NCBI RefSeq assembly: GCF_018324205.1
Contig: NZ_AP023356.1
Coordinates: 9,492,501 to 9,556,500 of the forward strand
Reading direction: 5' to 3'
Length of the DNA stretch: 64,000 nt
From: Actinoplanes ianthinogenes
GTDB taxonomy: Bacteria; Actinomycetota; Actinomycetes; Mycobacteriales; Micromonosporaceae
In this document: in pieces, positions 16,242 through 24,172 of the stretch
How the letters are laid out: the number at the start of each line of letters is the position of its first letter
How positions within the stretch are numbered: position 1 is the stretch's first letter
Made by a program: the position numbers and the translations under genes
Notes under the pieces: model-generated
Told to the model about the DNA's origin: nothing
What the model saw: only the letters and a program-made list of their open reading frames with translations
The model's database searches: none

Positions 16242-16395
16242 GTGACCGCATTCACCAACCAGGACCTGCGCAGTCCCGGTCACCGCCCCCCGGAAACCCC
16301 GCGCCGCAGAGCTACCCGGTCCGCCGCTGCCTGCGCAGGAGTGGCACCACCGCCTGTACGCCGACCGTGACCTCGACATGCTGACCGGCCGGTAG
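16242..16395 (+). pseudogene. Remnant of a pentapeptide-DinB type protein
   Basis: A GTG at 16242 opens with VTAFTNQDLRSPG, which resembles the start of actinobacterial proteins that fuse a short pentapeptide segment to a DinB-like domain. About 90 bases later, in two other frames, pieces of the typical C-terminus appear: SYPVRRCLR and EWHHRLYADRDLDML, ending TAG at 16393. Most of the middle (roughly 150-200 codons in intact relatives) is missing. I read this as an internally deleted, frameshifted gene. Confidence 0.5.
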
Positions 16396-16430
16396 CTGCC
16401 ACTGCCCGGGCATGTCATCATGGCCCGCCT

Positions 16431-17195
16431 ATGGAGACGTCGACTACCTGGCGACCGCCGCTGCTGTGGCGATTCCTGCTCGCCCTGTCCCGCGTGGTGA
16501 TCTTCCCGTTCTGCCGGCTGCGGGTCACCGGCACGATCCCGGCCGAGCTGCGCGCCGGCCCGGTCATCCTGGCCGCCAACCACATCAGCCCCAGCGACCC
16601 GATCATCATGGTGGCCGCCTGCCACAAAGCCGGGATCGCCCCGCGCATCATGATCACCGGCGGGCTGTTCGACGCCCCCGTCGTCGGCGCCGCCATGCGC
16701 GCCTGCGAACACATCCGCGTCGACCGCGGCACCGCCCAGGTCGCCGACGCCCTCCCCGCCGCCGCCCAGGCCCTCAAAGACGGCGCCACCGTCCTGGTCT
16801 ACCCCGAGGGCCGCATCGGCCTCGACCCGTGGATGTGGCCGGAACGCGGCAAGACCGGCGTCGCCCGGATGGCCGCCCTGGCCGGCGCCCCGGTCGTCCC
16901 GGTCGCCATGTGGGGCGCCCACGCCGTCCTGCCCTACGAAGCCCCCACGAACATCGGCCGCGCCCTGCTGCACGCCCTGCTGCACCGCCCCCGCGTCGCC
17001 GTCAACTTCGGCGCCCCGGTCGACCTCACCTCGGTCACCGGCTCCCCCGGCGCCCAGGCCATGCGGGCCACCCGCCTGATCATGGACGGCATCGACGCCG
17101 CCCTGGCCCCGCTGCGCGCCGACGAGATGCAAACCCCCAAACACGTCGACACGTCCCGCCCGCACGACACCTCCCGGGTCCGCCCGCGTCCCTGA
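16431..17195 (+). CDS. 1-acyl-sn-glycerol-3-phosphate acyltransferase (PlsC family)
   Basis: A 254-residue acyltransferase. The catalytic box is NHISPSD (His51, Asp56) and the glycerolphosphate-binding block is YPEGRIG near 124. A hydrophobic N-terminal helix (LLWRFLLALSRVVIFPF) anchors it at the membrane. It transfers an acyl chain to lysophosphatidate or a related lysolipid. The C-terminal 25 residues are polar and probably disordered. Confidence 0.9.
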   Translation: METSTTWRPPLLWRFLLALSRVVIFPFCRLRVTGTIPAELRAGPVILAANHISPSDPIIMVAACHKAGIAPRIMITGGLFDAPVVGAAMRACEHIRVDRGTAQVADALPAAAQALKDGATVLVYPEGRIGLDPWMWPERGKTGVARMAALAGAPVVPVAMWGAHAVLPYEAPTNIGRALLHALLHRPRVAVNFGAPVDLTSVTGSPGAQAMRATRLIMDGIDAALAPLRADEMQTPKHVDTSRPHDTSRVRPRP

Positions 17196-17215
17196 AATCT
17201 GTCGTACCCGGGTGG

Positions 17216-17221
17216 CAGGAT
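17216..17221 (+). promoter_or_regulatory. -10 element CAGGAT of a leaderless promoter
   Basis: The hexamer ends seven bases before the ATG at 17229; no ribosome-binding site is present. Confidence 0.4.
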
Positions 17222-17228
17222 CACCGGC

Positions 17229-17597
17229 ATGGTCAAGGGACGAATCCTCGCCGAGAGCCTGCGCCCCGGCGCCGCCCTGACGGTGCCGGGACTCGAGCTG
17301 ACCCGCGTCTCCCGGATCACCATCACCTCTCCCGGGCCGGGCCAGCCACCGGTCTGGACCCTGCTCGACGTCACCGCCCCCGACGAGCGCGCCGAGGAGC
17401 TCGCCGCGGCGCTGAGCGCCGCTCTCCACGCCGACGGCGGGTGGTATGCGGATTTTCGCGCCGGCGCCGACCACGTCGTGGTCTTCGCCGGACGCATTTT
17501 TCGGTACGCGGTGAGCGACCCCGCCGCCCGTGCCGAGGCGGTGGCATACGGCCGCTCGGTCGGTGTCCCCGAGGCGCAACTGGACTGGGGCCCCTGA
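17229..17597 (+). CDS. Conserved hypothetical protein of actinobacteria
   Basis: A 122-residue soluble protein opening KGRILAESLRPGAAL, with a WTLLDVTAP strand, GGWYADFRAGADHVVVFAGR and a C-terminal GVPEAQLDW. I believe the same pattern recurs as an uncharacterised family in actinomycetes, but no function is known to me. The compact alternation of strands and helices suggests a single alpha/beta domain. The start is set by a leaderless -10 element. The segment encoding FAGRIFRYA contains the T-run plus GTACGC word. Confidence 0.75.
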   Translation: MVKGRILAESLRPGAALTVPGLELTRVSRITITSPGPGQPPVWTLLDVTAPDERAEELAAALSAALHADGGWYADFRAGADHVVVFAGRIFRYAVSDPAARAEAVAYGRSVGVPEAQLDWGP

Positions 17598-17606
17598 TCG
17601 GTGTCG

Positions 17607-17679
17607 GTCGGCGAAGCCGTCCTTTGGGTCGTTGGTGCGGCTTGCCGCACTGCCCCTAAGGCATCCTAGGATTCTAGGA
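17607..17679 (-). repeat. CTAG-centred 3'-end repeat, copy B
   Basis: The fullest copy. On the plus strand it shows stem CGGC-GAA-GCCG, then a 7-bp stem GTGCGGC/GCCGCAC (17635-17650), then CTAAGGCATCCTAGGATTCT and AGG. The TAG stop of the MarR-GNAT gene (17674-17676) lies at its minus-strand 5' end. It aligns with copy A over its full length apart from a few substitutions and a 2-3 base gap. Confidence 0.75.
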
Positions 17680-18591
17680 AGAGATCTCGCGGTCGCGCTT
17701 ATCCGCCGGATCCAGTTTTGGCCCACTGACCAGCGGTTTCTCAAAGGTGAGCTGGTTGTACGGCGAGCTGCCCCAGTTCTCGGTCTCGGTGTATCCGGCC
17801 CGCCGGTACAGGGCGATCGCCTCGGTCAGCGCGTGGTGCGTGCCCAGCCGCATCGTGGTGATCCCCCGCCCGGCGGCATCCGCCTCGAGGGCGGCCAGCA
17901 GCCGCCGGCCGAGCCCGGCGCCGCGCGCGTCCACGGCGATCCACAGGTGCCGCAGCTCGGCGGTCCTGGTGCTCAGCCGGGTCCACAGGCCGCAGCCGAC
18001 CGGGCGGCCGTGCTCCCGGGCCAGCAACATCACGCCGTCGACGGCGCGCGGCTCGGTCAGCACGTCGGGGTCGTAGCCCTCCGGGAACCGCACGGCCAGC
18101 TCGGCCGCGTACCGCCGCAGGCAGTCCCGGGCCTCCGCCGCGGCCGGGTCGACCGCGGCGATCGTGGTGGACGCGGTCCGCAGCAGGCGGTGCACGGTGG
18201 CCTGGGCGGCGACCAGCTCGGCACGCTGCGCGTCGTCGAGACCGCCGAGCGCCTCGGTGATCGCCCGCCGGGACCGCTCGTCGAGCTCGGCGCGCTCCCG
18301 GCGACCGGCCTCGGTCAGCTCGGCGATCCGCGCCCGGCCGTCGTCCGGATGCGACCGGATCACGATCAGGCCCTGCTCGTGCAGGGCGCGCAGCAGCCGG
18401 CTCAGGTAGCCGGCGTCGAACCCCAGGCGCTCGCGCAGGTCGCGCAGGTCGGCCCGGTCACCGATCTCGTAGAGCAGCCGGGCCGGGCCGAGTGGCCGGT
18501 CCTGCCCCAGATAGCGGTCGGTCAGCACTCCCAGGTGCTGGGTGTAGTAGCGATTGAAGGCCCGGATCCGCTCGATCTGCTCGACGTCCAC
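17674..18591 (-). CDS. MarR-type regulator fused to a GNAT acetyltransferase
   Basis: A 305-residue fusion. Residues 1-150 are a MarR winged helix (GPARLLYEIGDRADLRDLRE, LGFDAGYLSRLLRALHEQGL, wing RSHPDDGRARIAELTEAGRR). Residues 160-300 are a GNAT domain with the acetyl-CoA loop LWIAVDARGAGLGRRLLAAL and ALYRRAGYTE. Such bifunctional proteins probably link acetylation to repression. GTG at 18591 has TAAAGT seven bases upstream, so it may be leaderless. A perfect 14-bp palindrome lies just beyond, a likely autoregulatory operator. Confidence 0.87.
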   Translation of the reverse strand: MDVEQIERIRAFNRYYTQHLGVLTDRYLGQDRPLGPARLLYEIGDRADLRDLRERLGFDAGYLSRLLRALHEQGLIVIRSHPDDGRARIAELTEAGRRERAELDERSRRAITEALGGLDDAQRAELVAAQATVHRLLRTASTTIAAVDPAAAEARDCLRRYAAELAVRFPEGYDPDVLTEPRAVDGVMLLAREHGRPVGCGLWTRLSTRTAELRHLWIAVDARGAGLGRRLLAALEADAAGRGITTMRLGTHHALTEAIALYRRAGYTETENWGSSPYNQLTFEKPLVSGPKLDPADKRDREISS

Positions 18592-18605
18592 CCCTCCGAC
18601 TTTAC

Positions 18606-18619
18606 TTGACTGCAGTCAA
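18606..18619. promoter_or_regulatory. Operator palindrome TTGACTGCAGTCAA
   Basis: A perfect 14-bp palindrome between the divergent MarR-GNAT and YCII genes, next to the TAAAGT hexamer (18599-18604, minus strand) of the regulator gene. Size and symmetry fit a MarR dimer site, so autoregulation is inferred. Confidence 0.65.
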
Positions 18620-18717
18620 ATAAAAGCCGGCGGAAAAAACTTCTGGCAGGGTGTCGAGTGGGTCGTGCGCCGTTCGACGCGTAGGTGACAAGGCACCCTG
18701 ACACGAGGAGACAGACC

Positions 18718-19158
18718 ATGCGGTTCATGGTGATCACCAAGGCCACGGCGAACAGCGAGGCCGGCGTCATGCCCAAGACCGAGGACTTCGAGACGATGGG
18801 CAAGTTCATCGAGGAACTGGTCGACGCCGGCGTGCTGCTGGCCGCCGAGGGCATCGGGCCCAGCTCCACCGGCACCCGGATCTACTTCGACGGGGAGAAG
18901 AAGACCGTGGTGGACGGGCCGTTCGCCGAGACCAAGGAGCTGATCGGCGGCTTCTACCTGGTCGAGATGAAGTCCATGCAGGAGTGCGTCGAGTGGTTCA
19001 AGCGCTGCCCGATCCAGCAGGTCAGCGGGGAGCCGACGAACATCGAGATCCGCCGGCTGTGGTCGGGTGAGGACTTCGGCGAGGAGTTCACCGCCGAGCA
19101 GCGCGAGGCCGTGGCCAAGCGCGAGGAGAAAGCCGACGCGGCCTACCGCTCGGCGTAG
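18718..19158 (+). CDS. YCII-domain (DGPF) protein
   Basis: A 146-residue protein. The YCII core is MRFMVITKATANSEAG through VVDGPFAETKELIGGFYLVE, including the family's DGPFAE motif, and ends with a charged helix (EEFTAEQREAVAKREEKADA). YCII proteins form dimeric ferredoxin-like folds of uncertain catalytic role. In actinobacteria they very often sit directly upstream of an ECF sigma factor, as here (34 bp gap), which suggests a functional pair. The ATG at 18718 follows GAGGAG; an in-frame ATG at 18685 lacks one. Confidence 0.88.
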   Translation: MRFMVITKATANSEAGVMPKTEDFETMGKFIEELVDAGVLLAAEGIGPSSTGTRIYFDGEKKTVVDGPFAETKELIGGFYLVEMKSMQECVEWFKRCPIQQVSGEPTNIEIRRLWSGEDFGEEFTAEQREAVAKREEKADAAYRSA

Positions 19159-19192
19159 TTGCCACCGATCGCACGGTGGGGTAGACGAAAGC

Positions 19193-20448
19193 GTGCCCAC
19201 CGACACCCACCGTGCGATCGAAGCCGTCTGGCGCATCGAGGCGGCCCGGCTCATCGCCGGGCTGACCCGGCTCGTCCGCGACATCGGCGTGGCCGAGGAG
19301 TTGGCGCAGGACGCGCTCGTCGCGGCGCTGGAGCAGTGGCCGGTCACCGGCGTGCCGGACAATCCCGGCGCCTGGCTGATGACCACCGCCAAGCGCCGGG
19401 CGATCGACCAGATCCGGCGTGCCGAGACCTACAAGCGCAAGGTCGCCGAGGTCGGCCGGGAGCTGACGGAGTCCAGCCCGGACATCGGCACGCTGGTGGC
19501 CGAGGACGACGGCATCGGCGACGACCTGCTGCGGCTGGTCTTCGTGGCCTGCCACCCGGTGCTGTCCACCGAGGCCCGGGCCGCGCTGACCCTGCGGCTG
19601 CTCGGCGGCCTGACCACCGACGAGATCGCCCGGGCCTTCCTGGTGCCCGAGCCGACCGTGGCGCAGCGCATCGTGCGGGCCAAGAAGACCCTGGCCGGCG
19701 CGCAGGTGCCGTTCGAGGTGCCGCAGGGCGAGGAGCTGGCAGCCCGGCTCGCCTCGGTGCTCGAAGTCGTCTACCTGATCTTCAACGAGGGCTACTCGGC
19801 CACCGCCGGCGACGACTGGATGCGGCCCGAGCTGTGCCAGGACGCGATGCGGCTGGGCCGGATCCTGGCCCGGCTGGCACCGCGCGAGCCCGAGGTGCAC
19901 GGCCTGGTCGCGCTCATGGAGATCCAGGCGTCCCGCTCGGCCGCCCGGACCGGCCCGGGTGGCGAGCCGATCCTGCTGGCCGAGCAGAACCGGGCCCGCT
20001 GGGACCGGTGGCTGATCCGGCACGGCCTGGCCGCGCTGGAACGAGCCGAGTCGCTGGCCGGCGACGCACCCGGCCCGTACGTGCTCCAGGCGGCCATCGC
20101 CGGCTGCCACGCCCGGGCCCGGCGCTTCGAGGACACCGACTGGGTGCGCATCGCCGCGCTCTACGAGCGGCTGGCCGCGGCGACGCCGTCCCCGGTGGTC
20201 GAATTGAACCGGGCGATGGCGCTGGCCATGGCGTAGGCCCGGCGACCGGGCTGGAGCTGCTGGACCAGCTGACCGCCTTCCCGATCATGCGCAACTATCA
20301 CCTGCTGCCCAGCGCCCGCGGCGACCTGCTGGCCAAGCTGGGCCGGCACGCCGAGGCACGGACCGAGTTCGAGCGGGCGGCGTCGCTGACCCGCAACGAA
20401 CGCGAGCGCACCCTGCTGCTCGGCCGCGCCCGTGACATCGGGACTTGA
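19193..20448 (+). pseudogene. ECF sigma factor of the YCII-linked type, frameshifted near its end
   Basis: The first frame (347 codons from GTG 19193 to TAG 20234) contains sigma region 2 (ARLIAGLTRLVRDIGVAEEL, AWLMTTAKRRAIDQIRR), region 4 (LRLLGGLTTDEIARAFLVPE, TVAQRIVRAKKTL) and most of the long SnoaL-free C-terminal extension of this ECF group. The frame stops at LNRAMALAMA. The expected continuation GPATGLELLDQL to LLGRARDIGT lies in the next frame to 20448. Adding one base in GCGTAGGCCC (about 20232-20238) restores MAYGPATG and a protein of about 417 residues. Probably a sequence error or a very recent mutation. Confidence 0.8.
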
Positions 20449-20509
20449 ACCCGACGTCACGTCAGGTCCTAGCGTCGGAGGCGCACCACCGCACAGGGGA
20501 GGTTTCCTG

Positions 20510-21094
20510 GTGGATTCCCAGCGTGAGTGGCGTGTCGGGGAACTGGCACGGGCGACCCGGGTGACCGTCCGGGCGCTGCACCACTACGACCGGCTCGGCC
20601 TGCTCGTCCCGTCGGCACGGACCGCCGGCGGGCACCGCTGCTACACCGGCGACGACGTGCGCCGGCTGCACGTCATCCTGGCGTTGCGCGGGTTCGGGCT
20701 GAGCCTCGCCGAGATCCGCGACACGCTCGGCGAGGCGGCCGGCGACCCGATCGGGTTGCTGCGCCACCAGCTCGCCGAGGTCGAGGAGCGGATCCGGCGC
20801 GGGATCAGCCTGCGCAGCCGCCTGCACGGGGTGCTCGGCGAGCTCGACCGGATGGCCGAGCCGTCGACGTCGCAGTTCCTTCAGTTGATCGAGGAGATGG
20901 TCACGATGTCCGCACCCCTGACCCCGGAACAGCTCGCCGAGATGCAGCGCAAACGCTCCGAGTGGGCCGCCACGCTGACCCCGGACGAGCTGGCCGGGAT
21001 GAGCCGGCGCCGCACCGAGGCGATGGCGGCGCTCTCCCCCGAACAGCGCGCGGAGATGCAGGCGCACCGCGCCCGCTACCTGCCGCAGGCCTGA
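20510..21094 (+). CDS. MerR-family transcriptional regulator
   Basis: A 194-residue protein. The MerR winged helix is at 7-75 (WRVGELARATRVTVRALHHY, GGHRCYTGDDVRRL). A dimerisation coiled coil follows. The C-terminal 60 residues carry a repeated pattern (LTPEQLAEMQRKRSEW, LTPDELAGMSRRRTEAM, LSPEQRAEMQAHRARY), three copies of a helical unit that may bind an effector, as in TipA-like relatives. GTG at 20510 lies seven bases after GGGGAGG. Confidence 0.88.
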   Translation: MDSQREWRVGELARATRVTVRALHHYDRLGLLVPSARTAGGHRCYTGDDVRRLHVILALRGFGLSLAEIRDTLGEAAGDPIGLLRHQLAEVEERIRRGISLRSRLHGVLGELDRMAEPSTSQFLQLIEEMVTMSAPLTPEQLAEMQRKRSEWAATLTPDELAGMSRRRTEAMAALSPEQRAEMQAHRARYLPQA

Positions 21095-21102
21095 CCGGCG
21101 AT

Positions 21103-21132
21103 CGGCTCCGCGCGGGCGTCCGCGCGGAGCCG
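21103..21132 (+). terminator. Terminator hairpin after the MerR gene
   Basis: A 13-bp perfect GC stem (21103-21115 with 21120-21132) with a four-base loop, eight bases after the stop. Confidence 0.75.
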
Positions 21133-21179
21133 AGGAACGGTGTTGCATCTATACCTTGCCCCATGACAAGCTGTCTCGT

Positions 21180-21785
21180 ATGCAGTTGCGGCATGACTTC
21201 CTGCGTGACGAAACCTGCCTGAGCAGCACGAACCTGGCCGAGCGTGGCTGGACCGCGGCGGCCATCCGCCTGTTCCTCGGCGAGCCGGACCGGATCGAGC
21301 CGCACCCGGTGCTGCGTGCCGGCCCACCGGTGCGCCTGTTCCGCAAGGCGCGCGTGCTCGAGGCCGAGGCCAGCGAGAATTGGCAGCGCTGGCGGGACCG
21401 ATCCGTGCAGCGCGCGGTGCAGAGCCGGGCGGCCGCCATCGCGCAGCGGGCCGCCATCCTGGCCGAGATCGCCGCCCTGGAAATCCGGGTGCCGATGATC
21501 GACGAGGAGGAGCTGGCCCGCCGGGCACGGGCTTTCCGGATCCGCCGCCACCCGGCAGCCGCCGCCGACGACCCGGACCCGGGCACGCTGCGCCGCTGGA
21601 TGGTCGCCTACCTACGCCGTGAGACCAGGGTGCAGGACTCCGGCAGCCTGCACGCCCGAGCCAGCCGCGCCCAGGCCACCCCGTCGATCCGGGCCAGCGT
21701 CTACGCGGTCATCGCCGCCCACTACCCGGCCCTGGCCGCCGAGGCTCGCCGTCAGGCCGCAGAGTCCGGCGAGATTCCACCCTGA
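21180..21785 (+). CDS. Uncharacterised helical protein
   Basis: A protein of about 201 residues with an N-terminal motif RGWTAAAIRLFLGEPD, which I recognise from uncharacterised proteins where it follows a small DNA-binding-like segment. A long charged helix (ASENWQRWRDRSVQRAVQSR onward), a segment IDEEELARRARAFRIRRH and an Ala-rich C-terminus follow. No catalytic residues are evident. The start is uncertain: ATG 21180 gives MQLRHDF, while TTG 21156 would add eight residues; neither has a ribosome-binding site. Confidence 0.65.
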   Translation: MQLRHDFLRDETCLSSTNLAERGWTAAAIRLFLGEPDRIEPHPVLRAGPPVRLFRKARVLEAEASENWQRWRDRSVQRAVQSRAAAIAQRAAILAEIAALEIRVPMIDEEELARRARAFRIRRHPAAAADDPDPGTLRRWMVAYLRRETRVQDSGSLHARASRAQATPSIRASVYAVIAAHYPALAAEARRQAAESGEIPP

Positions 21786-21890
21786 CACCGGGCTCGGCGG
21801 CGAGCTCATCCGCTGGCGCAGGCCGCCCGGCCCCGCCATGGTGATGAGGGCACATCACCGTCTACCTTCAGGTGGTCCAGTGGTGCCGTC

Positions 21891-22658
21891 GTGGATGACA
21901 GCGAGAGCGAGCCGATGGTGTACGGACCAGCGATGGCAGCCGGCTACGACCGGGGGCGGCGTCTTCGTTCTCAGGACCTCGAGAGCTGGATGGCCGCGGC
22001 AATCCCGTACCTTTCCTCGGCCGGCGGCCGGATCCTTGACCTCGGTGCCGGCACCGGACGGTTCAGCGGCACCCTCGCACGCTCCTGTGGAGCGACTGTC
22101 GTCGCCGGTGAGCCGTCGGCGGCCATGCGAGCGGCATTCCGATCGAACCTTCCGGACGCGCTGGTTGTCGGCGGTGCGGCTGAGGCCCTTCCCTTTCGTG
22201 CGGGTGTCTTCGACGCGGTGTGGGCTTCCCAGGTAATTCACCACGTCACGGACCTGACGGCATGCGCCGCCGAGGTGCGTCGTGTCCTGCGCCCGCACGG
22301 TCATCTGCTATTGCGTGGTGGCTTCGGTGCCGTGCAGGAGCTGCCGCTGTACCGATATTTTCCGCTCGCGTGGCCGCCCGGCAGCGCCGTGTGCCTCACC
22401 GTGGAGCAGCTTGCCGGTGCGCTGGGTGACGCCGGCTTCGCGATGGTGGACCACGTCCAGGTCGAGCAAACCTTCGCCCGGGATGCCGGCGAGTTGGTGC
22501 GGAAAGTGGAGACTCGAGCCCTGAGCCCTCTCGCCGGCCTGCCCGATGAGACCTTCGAGCGTGGACTGTCGGCGCTGCGGAGCGACGCCGACAGCGGACG
22601 TTTGACCGGCCCGATCGTCGAACGGCTGGATCTCGTGGTCTTCCGCGCGCCCGTCTGA
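21891..22658 (+). CDS. Class I SAM-dependent methyltransferase
   Basis: A 255-residue protein. Motif I is ILDLGAGTGRFSGTLA, the acidic loop lies in VVAGEPSAAM, motif II is LPFRAGVFDAVWAS and motif III is VLRPHGHLLL. This matches the UbiE/Methyltransf_11 group. The acceptor is unknown. The start is GTG at 21891. Codon third positions are noticeably less GC-biased than in neighbouring genes (GAT, CTT, CGT, GCG mixed), which could indicate transfer. Confidence 0.87.
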   Translation: MDDSESEPMVYGPAMAAGYDRGRRLRSQDLESWMAAAIPYLSSAGGRILDLGAGTGRFSGTLARSCGATVVAGEPSAAMRAAFRSNLPDALVVGGAAEALPFRAGVFDAVWASQVIHHVTDLTACAAEVRRVLRPHGHLLLRGGFGAVQELPLYRYFPLAWPPGSAVCLTVEQLAGALGDAGFAMVDHVQVEQTFARDAGELVRKVETRALSPLAGLPDETFERGLSALRSDADSGRLTGPIVERLDLVVFRAPV

Positions 22659-22674
22659 TCCCCGGACGTCGGTT

Positions 22675-23631
22675 CTACGAGATTCCCAGGAGCTTCGCCT
22701 CGACCTGCGGGTCGAGGCCGACCCGCGGCCGGTCCGTACGCTTCGGCGCCGCCCCCGGCAACGACCGCCGCCACGCCCAGGTGTCCTCGACCGTCTCCCG
22801 GATCGGCCGACACCGCAGCCCCGCCGCCACCGCCTTGCTCACGTCACCCCGGTGCATGAAATCGTGCCCCTCACCCGGCGGCAGCCAGATCGGCAGGTCC
22901 GTCCACGGCTCCACCCCGGCCGCCAGGATCGCCTCCGGGTCGGTCCAGCGCAGCTCGGCCCGCCCGCCGGTCACCTCGGCCGCCGTCTCCAGCAGCTCGC
23001 CCATCGTCGTGTGCCCGGACGGGCTGACCAGGTTGAACGCACCCTCCACGCCGGCCGTGGCCAGGATGAACAGGGCCAGGTCGCGCACGTCGATGTACTG
23101 GAGCGGCAGGTCCCGCGGTCCCGGCGCCAGGGTCGGGCCGCCACGGTGCAACCGGTCGAGCCACCACGGCAGCCGGCCGACGTCCTCGTGCGGGCCGAGG
23201 ATCAGCCCGGCGCGGGCGAACATCACCGGGCCGCCGAACGCGGAAGCCGCCCGCTCACCGCGCAGCTTGTCACCGGCGTACCCGGGATCGTCCAGCGGCG
23301 CCAGGGGCGCGTCCTCGGTCATCCGCGCCGTGCCCGGCCAAAGGTAGACGGAGCGGCTGGAGACGTACGTGAAATGTCCTGCGCGGCCGGAAAGCGCGGC
23401 GGCTGCCGTGCCCACCGCGGAGGCCTCCGCCGACCACGTGTCGATCACCGCGTCCCAGGTGCCCGGACCGAAGTCGGGGTCGGCGAGCCGGTCGCCGACC
23501 AGCGTGGTGACGCCGGGCACCGGGTCGCGCTGACCGCGGTTGAACACTGTCACCTGATGGCCGGCCGCGACCGCCTCGGCGGCCAGGACGCGACCGACGA
23601 AACCACTGCCGCCCAGGATGAGAATCCGCAT
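22675..23631 (-). CDS. NAD-dependent epimerase/dehydratase-like protein
   Basis: A 318-residue extended SDR. The N-terminal ILGGSGFVGRVLAAEAVAAG is the TGxxGxxG-type cofactor motif. FTYVSSRSVY marks the catalytic serine strand, and GDKLRGE replaces the usual YxxxK with DK. The pattern is that of actinobacterial reductases in which the tyrosine position is changed, so catalysis is uncertain. It overlaps nothing and is convergent with the methyltransferase gene. Confidence 0.85.
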   Translation of the reverse strand: MRILILGGSGFVGRVLAAEAVAAGHQVTVFNRGQRDPVPGVTTLVGDRLADPDFGPGTWDAVIDTWSAEASAVGTAAAALSGRAGHFTYVSSRSVYLWPGTARMTEDAPLAPLDDPGYAGDKLRGERAASAFGGPVMFARAGLILGPHEDVGRLPWWLDRLHRGGPTLAPGPRDLPLQYIDVRDLALFILATAGVEGAFNLVSPSGHTTMGELLETAAEVTGGRAELRWTDPEAILAAGVEPWTDLPIWLPPGEGHDFMHRGDVSKAVAAGLRCRPIRETVEDTWAWRRSLPGAAPKRTDRPRVGLDPQVEAKLLGIS

Positions 23632-23689
23632 GCGGCCGAGCCTGCCGGATCGACCGGCCCGGCCCCAAACGGATCTGCTGACGGCAGAG

Positions 23690-24172
23690 TCAGTCGTCGT
23701 CGGCGCCCAGGAAGGTCTCCACGGCCTCGACCACCAGAGCGTGGTCCTCCGCCTGCGGAAGACCGGAAACGGTCACCACGCCGACCACCCCGACCCCGGG
23801 CACCCGGATCGGGAAGGCACCGCCGTGCGCCGCGTACCGGATCGGCTCGACGCCCATCGCCTCGTTCAGCTCCCGGCCCTTGGCCGCCAGCTCGCGGCCG
23901 ACCCGGTACGACGAACTGGCGAACCGGTACACCACCCGGACCTTGCGCTCGATCCAGGTGTCGTTGTCGGCGGTGGAGCCGGGCAGCCCGGCGTGGAACA
24001 GCTGCTGCTGACCGCGGCGGACGTCCACCGCGACCGGCAGGCGGCGCTCGGTGGCCAGGTTGACCAGCAGGCAGCCCAGGGCCCAGGCGTCGGCCTCGTC
24101 GAAGCGGGGGAAGACCAGGCGCCTCTCCTGCTCTTCCAGATCGGCGATCAGTTGCTGCAACTCGTCGCTCAT
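23690..24172 (-). CDS. UPF0303 / GlcG-HbpS heme-binding-like domain protein
   Basis: A 160-residue protein with LQQLIADLEEQERRLVFPRF, DAWALGCLLVNLATERRLPV, RYAAHGGAFPIRVPGVGVVG and VSGLPQAEDHALVVEAVE, the consensus of the UPF0303 branch of the GlcG/HbpS superfamily. HbpS binds heme; for this branch the role is not settled. The start ATG at 24172 overlaps the TSUP stop (TGATG), so translation is coupled. It is the last gene of a four-gene operon. Confidence 0.85.
   Translation of the reverse strand: MSDELQQLIADLEEQERRLVFPRFDEADAWALGCLLVNLATERRLPVAVDVRRGQQQLFHAGLPGSTADNDTWIERKVRVVYRFASSSYRVGRELAAKGRELNEAMGVEPIRYAAHGGAFPIRVPGVGVVGVVTVSGLPQAEDHALVVEAVETFLGADDD

Noticed and set aside
17530..18609. 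Plus-strand open frame opposite the MarR-GNAT gene
   Set aside because: Composition is Gly/Pro/Arg-rich with no domain, whereas the minus strand encodes two clear domains with an operator.
21164..21223. Cys-rich 19-residue open frame MTSCLVCSCGMTSC...
   Set aside because: It overlaps the start of the helical protein in another frame and has no RBS; most likely chance.
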